DNA of 5,069 nucleotides from contig JAQGJF010000957.1 of assembly GCA_028290765.1 (NCBI GenBank), forward strand, positions 1 to 5,069, read 5' to 3'. The notes under the pieces are model-generated. The model did no database searches. It had not been told where the DNA came from and worked only from the letters and a program-made list of their open reading frames with translations. Position numbers and translations under genes: made by a program. Origin of the DNA: Tardiphaga sp. GTDB lineage: Bacteria > Pseudomonadota > Alphaproteobacteria > Rhizobiales > Xanthobacteraceae. Below, piece by piece: positions 1 to 4,727 of this stretch (position 1 is the first letter of the stretch; the number at the start of each line of letters is the position of its first letter).

Positions 1-566
1 TCGCCGAACTCGTCGTCCTGCGGGCCCATCACCACGCGGATCGGACCTTCCTGTGGCGTCGGCAGATCGATCCTGCGCTCGGGGGCGCCGCTGGCGGTTT
101 TCGCCTGCAATTCGTCGCCGGACTGCAGCGGCCGTGGATAGGGGCTGCCGAGGCCGGCGCGGGCATTGACCGCCAGGCTGCCGAACATCGGCTCGCCCTG
201 CACGCCGCCTTCGATCGCGAGATAGCCGAACACCCCGCCGCGCGCGACGCCGAGGTTCAGGCTTTCGCCGTCCGCCAGCGTGATCGTTTCATTGAGCGGC
301 GCCGCGCGTCCCGCGACATCGACGGGCCGCATCGCACCGGTCAGCGCGACGCGGACCGCGCCACCTCGCGCGGTGAAAACCGAGTTCAAGGGGCCGAGTT
401 CGATCGCGGCGGCGAAAGGGGCATTGCCGAGCAGGCCATTCGCGGCGGCCAGCGCCAGGCTGTCGACGGCGCCGCTCGGGGTCAGCCCGTAGCGTTGCGC
501 GCCGAAGCGTCCGCCGTCCTGAACGGATGAACCGGGGCTCACGGCAGTGACCACGAGCTTGCTCAT
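1..566 (-). CDS. pxpC: 5-oxoprolinase subunit C (PxpC), C-terminus cut by window edge
   Basis: This is the N-terminal 188 residues of a PxpC/KipA-type protein (biotin-dependent carboxyltransferase family). With PxpA and PxpB, such proteins form the ATP-dependent 5-oxoprolinase that opens 5-oxoproline to glutamate in the cytoplasm. Reading leftwards from the ATG at 566 the protein begins MSKLVVTAVSPGSSVQDGGR, and continues with RFGAQRYGLTPSGAVDSLAL and ANGLLGN. These match the family's PG-x-SVQD-x-GR, G-x(2)-SGA-x-D and AN-x-L-x-GN blocks at about residues 10-48; a further conserved GGVFGYLAIEGG block lies near 110-121. Family members are about 320-340 residues, so roughly 140 are missing to the left. 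The start codon overlaps the stop of pxpB as ATGA, implying translational coupling. The family call is firm. The substrate is inferred from family, since related proteins include urea amidolyase parts. Confidence 0.93.
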   Translation of the reverse strand, partial: MSKLVVTAVSPGSSVQDGGRFGAQRYGLTPSGAVDSLALAAANGLLGNAPFAAAIELGPLNSVFTARGGAVRVALTGAMRPVDVAGRAAPLNETITLADGESLNLGVARGGVFGYLAIEGGVQGEPMFGSLAVNARAGLGSPYPRPLQSGDELQAKTASGAPERRIDLPTPQEGPIRVVMGPQDDEFG

Positions 567-1294
567 GAGGACATTAGTTCCGCGACGATCTCGCCTCGCT
601 CCGCGGCGCGGTCCTGCTCGGTGAAGGTTTTCTCGTCGACAGCGGCGAACGTCACGGCGTCGCCGGGCTCCAGCAGGAAGATCGGATCGCGATGCAGTTG
701 ATAGGTGCGCACCGCGGTGCGACCGAGCAGATGCCAGCCGCTCGGACCGGCCAGGCACTGCACGCCGGCCTGCACGCCGCCGATCGAAATCGTGCCGGCC
801 GGGGTGAGCAAACGCGGATTTTGCCGTCGCGGCATCTGCAACGAATCCTCGAGGCCGCTGAGATAGGACCAGCCAGGCGTAAAGCCGATCATGGCGACGC
901 GATAATCGCCGGCGACATGCCGCGCCACGATATCATCCGCCGTGGTGTCGAGGGTTTTCGCGACGTCTTCGAGATCGATGCCGTGCTCGCCGCCATAGAC
1001 CACGGGGATCCGCCAGCGTCGTGCATTCGTGGTAGCCGGCACCGGCAGTTGGGCCAGCGCCGTCAGCTTGTCGCCGAGTGCGTCAAATCCGATCTGCATC
1101 GGATCGTAATGCACCAGTAGTGAGCGGTATGTTGGTACCGTTTCAGTGACGCCGGCAACCGCCTCGCGTGCCAACGTGCGGTCGAGCGCCAGCACCCGCC
1201 GATTGGCCTCGGCGTCGATGGTGCGGCTGAATTCCACCGTGATGGCGGCGTCGCCACTGGGCAGGATGCGGGGTGGGGAGAGGATCGCGGCCAT
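563..1294 (-). CDS. pxpB: 5-oxoprolinase subunit B (PxpB)
   Basis: This 243-residue cytoplasmic protein belongs to the PxpB/KipI family, the partner of PxpC in ATP-dependent 5-oxoproline hydrolysis. The family blocks occur in order: LPSGDAAITVEF (11-22), IPVVYGGEHGIDLEDVA (96-112), GFTPGWSYLSGL (137-148), PRRQNPRLLTPAG (155-167), GPSGWHLLGRT (183-193) and EPGDAVTF (209-216). The length is normal for the family. The common QTGIYP segment is replaced by QAGVQCLAG, so this is a variant member, and a related carboxylase or hydrolase activity cannot be excluded. The ATG at 1294 is chosen because it begins just before the conserved LPSGD block. Only a close GAGG (1297-1300 and nearby, about 2 bases from the ATG) serves as ribosome site, which is weak. 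It is the first visible gene of a leftward operon with pxpC; pxpA is not in the window. Confidence 0.92.
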   Translation of the reverse strand: MAAILSPPRILPSGDAAITVEFSRTIDAEANRRVLALDRTLAREAVAGVTETVPTYRSLLVHYDPMQIGFDALGDKLTALAQLPVPATTNARRWRIPVVYGGEHGIDLEDVAKTLDTTADDIVARHVAGDYRVAMIGFTPGWSYLSGLEDSLQMPRRQNPRLLTPAGTISIGGVQAGVQCLAGPSGWHLLGRTAVRTYQLHRDPIFLLEPGDAVTFAAVDEKTFTEQDRAAERGEIVAELMSS

Positions 1295-1530
1295 GGCCTC
1301 AAAACTCGTCGGGCGGATTTCCAGCCATAGCGCGTTTTGCGCCCGAGTGGAATTGCGCCTCGCGTAAATAAGCCTGTGACTTCAATAAATTAATACGCAT
1401 GCCGGCGATAAATTGAGGTGATCGGCCGGGGCCGGAAAGGCGCGCTCCAGGCATCGCCAAACCCCACTTGACGCGCCGGGCGTCGCCCGCAAGATGCGCC
1501 GCCGATCAAATCTCACCGGAAAGCCCGTCA
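1295..1530. promoter_or_regulatory. Divergent control region between pxpB and the RraA-like gene
   Basis: This non-coding stretch separates the leftward pxpBC operon from the rightward aldolase-like/cupin unit and must hold promoters for both. An A/T-rich island at 1381-1417 stands out from the GC-rich background. It contains a direct repeat ATAAATT (1385-1391 and 1408-1414, start-to-start distance 23) flanking the palindrome GCATGC at 1398-1403. Two same-face repeats about two helical turns apart would suit an operator, but I recognise no regulator. No convincing -10/-35 pair for pxpB was found. Confidence 0.5.
1468..1495 (+). promoter_or_regulatory. Candidate sigma-70 promoter for the RraA-like/cupin unit
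   Basis: A -35-like TTGACG lies at 1468-1473, a five-of-six match to consensus. A weak -10-like CAAGAT follows at 1490-1495 with a 16-base spacer. Transcription would start near 1502, giving a leader of about 30 bases before the ATG at 1531. The -10 is poor, so this is tentative. It does argue that the TTG at 1468 is promoter sequence and not a start codon. Confidence 0.3.
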
Positions 1531-2229
1531 ATGTCACTGACAGCCGAAGCCATCGCGACCCTTTCGCGCGTCTCCACCGCGACCATCACCACGGTTCTCC
1601 TGAAAAAGGGGCTGCGAAACGTCTGGCTGCGCGGGTCGCGTCCGCTGCGACCGGGCCAGCCGCGGCTGGTGGGACCGGCCTTCACCCTGCGCTTCGTGCC
1701 CGCGCGCGAGGATCTCGCGACGCCGGAATCCTGGTCGTCGCCGATCTCGACCCGCACCGCGATCGAGGCGATGCCGGAGGGCTGCATCGCCGTGGTCGAT
1801 GCCATGGGGGTCAAGGACGCCGGCATCTTCGGCGACATCCTGTGCGCACGCATGGTCAAGCGTGGCGTCGCCGCGCTGATCACTGACGGCGTGGTGCGCG
1901 ATCTCGAAGGCGTGCTCGGCACCGGCCTGCCGGTATGGTGCGATGGCTTTGCGGCGCCGCCTTCGGTCGCCGGGCTGACCTTCGTCGGCTGGGGCGAACC
2001 GATCGGCTGCGGCGGCGTGGCGGTGTTTCCGAACGACATCATCGTCGCCGACCAGGATGGCGCGGTGCTGATCCCGCAGGCGCAGCTCGATCATATCCTC
2101 GCCGAGGGACCGGAGCAGGAGCGGATGGAGGGGTGGATCGTCGACCAGGTCAACAGCGGCGCCGTGCTGCCGGGCCTGTACCCGATGAACGCCGAGACCA
2201 AGGCGCGCTACGCGGCGTCGAAGAAGTAA
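1531..2229 (+). CDS. RraA-like / HMG-CHA-type class II aldolase family protein
   Basis: This 232-residue cytoplasmic protein has the RraA fold shared by the RNase E inhibitor RraA and the divalent-metal 4-hydroxy-4-methyl-2-oxoglutarate/4-carboxy-4-hydroxy-2-oxoadipate aldolases. Homologues are often labelled 'ribonuclease activity regulator RraA'. The diagnostic D-X20-R-D motif is intact: D102 in GDILCARM, then R123 and D124 in DGVVRDLEG. In the aldolases this Arg-Asp pair positions substrate and metal. A second conserved block, NDIIVADQDGAVLIP, is at 168-182. The protein is longer than E. coli RraA (about 160 residues), with an extra N-terminal segment and a C-terminal helix. The ATG at 1531 is preferred over an in-frame TTG at 1468 because GGAAAG (1518-1523) sits 7 bases ahead of it and the family fold starts there. 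It is followed after 40 bases by a cupin gene, so both are probably co-transcribed. An aldolase, decarboxylase or other lyase role is likelier than RNase E control; the substrate is unknown. Confidence 0.87.
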   Translation: MSLTAEAIATLSRVSTATITTVLLKKGLRNVWLRGSRPLRPGQPRLVGPAFTLRFVPAREDLATPESWSSPISTRTAIEAMPEGCIAVVDAMGVKDAGIFGDILCARMVKRGVAALITDGVVRDLEGVLGTGLPVWCDGFAAPPSVAGLTFVGWGEPIGCGGVAVFPNDIIVADQDGAVLIPQAQLDHILAEGPEQERMEGWIVDQVNSGAVLPGLYPMNAETKARYAASKK

Positions 2230-2234
2230 AAACA

Positions 2235-2258
2235 ACAACGACAACGACAACGACAACG
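2235..2258 (+). repeat. Four perfect copies of the hexanucleotide ACAACG
   Basis: Four tandem ACAACG units lie between the stop of the aldolase-like gene and the cupin start. The tract is preceded by AACAAC-like sequence, and its last G is the first base of the cupin's GGAGG. It is rich in A and C and cannot fold on itself, so it probably forms an open leader before the ribosome site. Copy number could vary between strains without altering the distance from the ribosome site to the start codon. Confidence 0.9.
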
Positions 2259-2262
2259 GAGG
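2258..2262 (+). promoter_or_regulatory. Strong Shine-Dalgarno site of the cupin gene
   Basis: GGAGG is 7 bases ahead of the ATG at 2270. It fixes the start and predicts efficient translation of the cupin, stronger than that of the gene before it. Confidence 0.85.
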
Positions 2263-2269
2263 TCACCCC

Positions 2270-2677
2270 ATGGATATCCATCTCGCCGGCTCGCGGCCGA
2301 GCATCCGTCCGCCGGAGGACTATTTTACCGGAACGGTCTGGCAGGACCCGATCGTCGCGACACCGGCGCCGGCGCATCTGGTGTCGGCCCGCGTCGCCTT
2401 CGAGCCCGGCGCGCGGACCGCATGGCATACCCATCCGCTCGGCCAGACCCTGTACGTGATCTACGGAATCGGGCGGGCGCAGACCAAGGGCGGTCCGATC
2501 CGCGAGATCCGCGCCGGCGATACGGTCTGGATCCCGCCGGGTGAAAAGCATTGGCACGGCGCCTCGCCGAAGAATGCCATGGTCCACATCGCCATGCAGG
2601 AATCCCTCGAAGGCAGTCACGTGACCTGGATGGAGAAGGTGACCGACGAGGAATATGCAGGCCCGGTCGGAGGATAG
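2270..2677 (+). CDS. Single-domain cupin, hydroxynitrile-lyase-like
   Basis: This 135-residue cytoplasmic metal-dependent cupin is very similar along its whole length to the manganese cupin (R)-hydroxynitrile lyase GtHNL of Granulicella tundricola (about 131 residues, compared from memory). Motif 1 is FEPGARTAWHTHPLGQTLYV (44-63), giving ligands H53, H55 and Q59. Motif 2 is PPGEKHWHGA (89-98), giving H94, with H96 beside it. An N-terminal DYFTGTVWQDP block and a C-terminal DWMEHVTDEQY-like block (VTWMEKVTDEEY, 118-129) are also shared. A40, V42 and Q110, which I recall as active-site positions in GtHNL, match the unmodified enzyme. The natural substrate of this cupin group is not established: many members may be oxidoreductase- or carboxymuconolactone-type enzymes, so cyanohydrin cleavage is only a possibility. 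It follows the RraA-like gene in a likely operon and ends before a hairpin terminator. Confidence 0.88.
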   Translation: MDIHLAGSRPSIRPPEDYFTGTVWQDPIVATPAPAHLVSARVAFEPGARTAWHTHPLGQTLYVIYGIGRAQTKGGPIREIRAGDTVWIPPGEKHWHGASPKNAMVHIAMQESLEGSHVTWMEKVTDEEYAGPVGG

Positions 2678-2721
2678 TACGCCGGGCTCACCTGTTTTTT
2701 GAGGTTCAAACACTCCAAAGC

Positions 2722-2754
2722 AAAAGGCCCCGACGGTCAGGCGGGGCCTTTTTT
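2722..2754. terminator. Bidirectional rho-independent terminator
   Basis: An 11-base-pair stem, AAAAGGCCCCG (2722-2732) with CGGGGCCTTTT (2742-2752), closes a 9-base loop and runs into a six-T tract (2749-2754) on the plus strand. On the minus strand the same hairpin is followed by four T. It lies between two convergent genes, 45 bases after the cupin stop and about 20 bases after the stop of the DUF2147 gene, so it probably terminates both. Confidence 0.93.
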
Positions 2755-2774
2755 ACGGTGACGAGCGCGTCGCC

Positions 2775-3569
2775 TCAGTTCATGCGGGTCCAGGTCTGGC
2801 CGCCGCAAAACATGCCGCCGAAGGCGCAGCCCTGAACGCGAAGCCGGTCCGAGCCCTTGAGCGCGATGGTCGAGTCGTAGTTGCTGCCGCTTTTGGGGTC
2901 GTGGATCCGGCCGGTCCATTTGTCGCTGCCGGGCTTCATGTTGATCAAAACCTTCTCGCCATTCTCGTTGGTCTTGGCGTCGACCGAGTAGCCGCACAGA
3001 TTGGCACCGCAGGCCTCGATCCGGACCATGCCTTCCTTCTCCTCGGTCTGCCACATGCCGAGCGGCGACGAGGCCGGCCGGCTAGGGGCGGCTGCCGGGG
3101 CTTGCTGCCTCTGGACCGGAGCTGACACCGGAGCGGTCGCGACCACCGGCCCGGGAGCGGGGGTGGGCGCTGCATCCGGCTGAGGCGCCGCGGCGGGCGC
3201 CGGGTCGGTGCGCGCCACGGTCGACGTCGGCGCCGGCGCCGGATCCGGAGCCTGTTCAACCCGCGCGGGCGCCGGGTTGACGGCGGGGGCAGGCGCCTGT
3301 GGCTCGACCCTGGCCTGCGGGGCCGGCCTCGGTTGCGGGTCGGCCTTGGCCTGCGGCTCGGATTGGGAATTGCTGCGCGAGGACTTGCCGCGCTTGGGAC
3401 CGGATTCGTAGACCCCGGGGATCGACACCGAAACGCAGGACGGGGAATCGCACCCATTGGGCGCGTCGATGTGGATGGTGCGTCCGCCGATTTCGAATGA
3501 GTAGGAGTCGCCGGCCTGCGCGGCCGAACTTGCCAGCAATAGCGCGGCAATGGCGAAAAGCCGTTTCAT
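2775..3569 (-). CDS. Exported protein with Pro/Ala-rich linker and C-terminal DUF2147 domain
   Basis: This 264-residue secreted or periplasmic protein has unknown function. A signal peptide occupies residues 1-19 (MKR, a hydrophobic Leu/Ala core, cleavage after AQA). A short N-terminal region (20-60) carries FEIGGRTIHIDAP and C40/C45. Residues about 66-168 are a low-complexity linker dominated by Pro and Ala with scattered Arg, Gln and Thr. The C-terminal 95 residues (169-264) form a DUF2147-like domain, starting SPLGMWQTEEKEGMVRIEAC and ending GGQTWTRMN. Its six cysteines fall in close pairs (40/45, 187/192, 248/255), as expected for disulfides in the periplasm. The Pro-rich stretch probably spans peptidoglycan or keeps the two ends apart; that is inference. 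The start is well supported by GGAGGAG (3576-3582) 6 bases before the ATG. It converges on the cupin gene and shares the terminator at 2722-2754. Confidence 0.88.
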   Translation of the reverse strand: MKRLFAIAALLLASSAAQAGDSYSFEIGGRTIHIDAPNGCDSPSCVSVSIPGVYESGPKRGKSSRSNSQSEPQAKADPQPRPAPQARVEPQAPAPAVNPAPARVEQAPDPAPAPTSTVARTDPAPAAAPQPDAAPTPAPGPVVATAPVSAPVQRQQAPAAAPSRPASSPLGMWQTEEKEGMVRIEACGANLCGYSVDAKTNENGEKVLINMKPGSDKWTGRIHDPKSGSNYDSTIALKGSDRLRVQGCAFGGMFCGGQTWTRMN

Positions 3570-3597
3570 GGGAATCTCCTCCGCAAGTGGAATTTTC

Positions 3598-3631
3598 GAG
3601 GGTGATCCTAACCTTGAGTCGCAATGGACAA
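3598..3631 (-). promoter_or_regulatory. Candidate promoter of the DUF2147 gene
   Basis: On the minus strand a -10-like TAGGAT (3605-3610) lies 15 bases after a weak -35-like TTGTCC (3626-3631). The predicted start is near 3598, about 29 bases ahead of the ATG at 3569. The short spacer and poor -35 would suit an activator-dependent promoter. The start has been placed only by eye. Confidence 0.35.
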
Positions 3632-3647
3632 CGTGACGTGGGTCACG
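3632..3647. promoter_or_regulatory. CRP/FNR-family-like palindrome upstream of the DUF2147 gene
   Basis: CGTGAC (3632-3637) and GTCACG (3642-3647) form a perfect inverted repeat around GTGG. Written another way it is GTGA-N6-TCAC, the core of the CRP site TGTGA-N6-TCACA with both outer bases changed. Its centre at 3639.5 is at -41.5 from the start predicted for the promoter beside it, the place where class II activators of this family bind. Which regulator binds is unknown. Confidence 0.45.
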
Positions 3648-3758
3648 CTCGAAGTATGAGTCGCGGATTGCAGATCATTGGTTCAACGGCACCACGGGCG
3701 CCAGCATCACGGGCAATGACTCATGTGAGCCGATAGATGCGGTGATTCTGCGGCAGCT

Positions 3759-4607
3759 CTACTCGAACCAGCTGCGGTAAATCCGGTCAAAGCTGCCGTC
3801 TTCCAGCATGATATGCAGCCACTGGTCGACAAACGCCTTCAGCGCCGGGTCGCGCTGCAGCCAATAGGCCTTCTCGGCGAAGTCGAACGGCTTTTCCGGA
3901 TGCACTGCGCACAGCACGCCCGGATGCAGCTTCTGCTGATATCGCGTCTCCGAGGAGTCCGTCATCATCAGGTCGGCGTTGCCCTTGGCAATTTCGTCGA
4001 AGATCGTGACGTTGTCGTTGTGGACCTTGATCTCGGCGTTTTTGACGTTGGCGCGCGCGAAGCGTTCGTTGGTGCCGCCGGGATTGACGATCACCCGCGT
4101 GCCGGACTTGTCGATCTCGGCGATGGTCGCGAATTTATCCTTGTCCGCGCAGCGGGCGATCGGCGTCTTGCCTTCGCGCATGATCGGCGAGGAGAACATC
4201 CCCTTTTTCTGCCGGTCGAGCGTGATCGAGACGCCGCCCATCGCGACATCGAAACCGTCGGCTTCAAAATCCGTCATCAGCTTCGGCCAGGCAGTCTGGA
4301 CGTACTCGACCTTGACGCCGAGCGCCTTGCCCAGCGCCTCCGCCATGTCGACATCGAAGCCGCGGAATGCGGCCTTGGTCTTGTCGAAATAGGTGAACGG
4401 CAAATAGTCGCCGGTCATGCCGACGCGCAGCGTTCCGCGCTTGACGATGTCGTCGAGCCGCGACGGCGCCGCGACCTGCTGAGCACTAGCGGAAGCGACG
4501 GTGAGAAACACCACCGCGGCAAGGCTTGCCGACGCAAGACTTCTCCAACCAAGACTCGTCCAGCTAAGGCTCGCACCATATTCAAACGTCGAACGTCGAA
4601 ACATCAT
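3759..4607 (-). CDS. pheC: Periplasmic cyclohexadienyl dehydratase (PheC-like), solute-binding-protein fold
   Basis: This exported 282-residue protein has the type 2 periplasmic solute-binding fold, but its signature is that of cyclohexadienyl dehydratase, which converts prephenate to phenylpyruvate and arogenate to phenylalanine. From memory, the region NPGGTNERFARAN (175-187), VHNDNVTIF, ADLMMTDSSETR (211-222) and LHPGVLCAVHPEKPFDFAEK matches Pseudomonas aeruginosa PheC almost block for block. E181 of GGTNE corresponds to that enzyme's catalytic glutamate (Glu173). Earlier parts are GDYLPFTYFDKTK (66-78), GFDVDMAEALG and GGVSITLDRQ. C153 and C233, also present in PheC, probably form a disulfide. 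The signal peptide is residues 1-42, cleaved after ASA before QQ. I chose ATG 4607, with GGGA (4614-4617) 6 bases ahead; ATG 4604 is equally possible, and in-frame starts at 4676 or TTG 4724 would put 23 or 39 odd residues before the signal. No permease gene is nearby, which fits an enzyme over a transporter subunit. An amino-acid-binding role remains the alternative. Confidence 0.85.
   Translation of the reverse strand: MMFRRSTFEYGASLSWTSLGWRSLASASLAAVVFLTVASASAQQVAAPSRLDDIVKRGTLRVGMTGDYLPFTYFDKTKAAFRGFDVDMAEALGKALGVKVEYVQTAWPKLMTDFEADGFDVAMGGVSITLDRQKKGMFSSPIMREGKTPIARCADKDKFATIAEIDKSGTRVIVNPGGTNERFARANVKNAEIKVHNDNVTIFDEIAKGNADLMMTDSSETRYQQKLHPGVLCAVHPEKPFDFAEKAYWLQRDPALKAFVDQWLHIMLEDGSFDRIYRSWFE
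4518..4577 (-). repeat. Four degenerate 15-base tandem repeats within the signal-peptide coding sequence
   Basis: On the minus strand four successive 15-base units (4577-4563, 4562-4548, 4547-4533, 4532-4518) share the consensus TGGRCGAGYCTTGSS, with AGYCTT kept in all four. They encode Ser-Leu every five residues (GASLS, WTSLG, WRSLA, SASLA) in the n- and h-regions of the PheC-like signal peptide. The unit is five codons, so gain or loss of a copy keeps the frame and would only lengthen or shorten the export signal. Confidence 0.7.
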
Positions 4608-4727
4608 TGGGTTTCCCGTGCCAGTGCCGTCAGCGTCGCGAATCCGAAAAACTCGCACAACGTCATGATAGCGCATGACCCGCCGAAATGTGAGCGGCAA
4701 CGTTGCGAACAGATCAGCGGCCAATGA
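4608..4727. other. Gap between the right-edge gene and the pheC-like gene
   Basis: These 120 bases lie upstream of the chosen PheC-like start. The frame is open through them from a TTG at 4724, but the encoded residues are Arg/Asp-rich and unlike an export signal. A -10-like TATCAT occurs at 4666-4671 on the minus strand without a well-placed -35. No hairpin terminator for the right-edge gene was found, so read-through from that gene into pheC is possible. Confidence 0.4.

Larger units (their letters stand above)
3570..3758. other. Intergenic region between pheC-like gene and DUF2147 gene
   Basis: These 189 bases separate two leftward genes and hold the candidate promoter and palindrome listed separately. 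After the pheC-like stop (3759-3761) I found no strong terminator. There is only a weak hairpin in which GGCACC (3688-3693) pairs with GGCGCC (3697-3702) around three bases, without a T tract. A perfect 9-base palindrome ATGACTCAT is at 3716-3724. I see no open frame with a ribosome site. Confidence 0.5.

Noticed and set aside
280..492. Plus-strand frame inside pxpC
   Set aside because: It lies opposite conserved PxpC blocks and has no ribosome site or recognisable domain.
1299..1328. Nine-residue leader frame (MAGNPPDEF) ending 4 bases before the pxpB start
   Set aside because: It has no ribosome site of its own and no regulatory codon run, and such short frames are expected by chance. It would matter only if conserved in relatives.
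1468..1530. Upstream TTG start adding 21 residues to the RraA-like protein
   Set aside because: The added residues are not family-like, the TTG has no ribosome site and better fits a -35 element, and ATG 1531 has GGAAAG at good spacing.
2150..2713. Minus-strand open frame across the aldolase-cupin junction
   Set aside because: It contains a long poly-valine run that is simply the antisense of the ACAACG repeat, and both flanking genes on the plus strand are well supported.
3688..3702. Weak hairpin after the pheC-like gene as a terminator
   Set aside because: It has a six-pair stem with a wobble pair, a three-base loop and no T tract.
4608..4724. N-terminal extension of the pheC-like protein from TTG 4724 or ATG 4676
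   Set aside because: The extension would bury the signal peptide behind a charged segment. ATG 4607 or 4604 gives a normal export signal.
3813..4727. 304-codon plus-strand open frame opposite the pheC-like gene
   Set aside because: It is a shadow caused by high GC and codon bias. The opposite strand encodes a clear family with a signal peptide, and the plus-strand protein has no recognisable domain.
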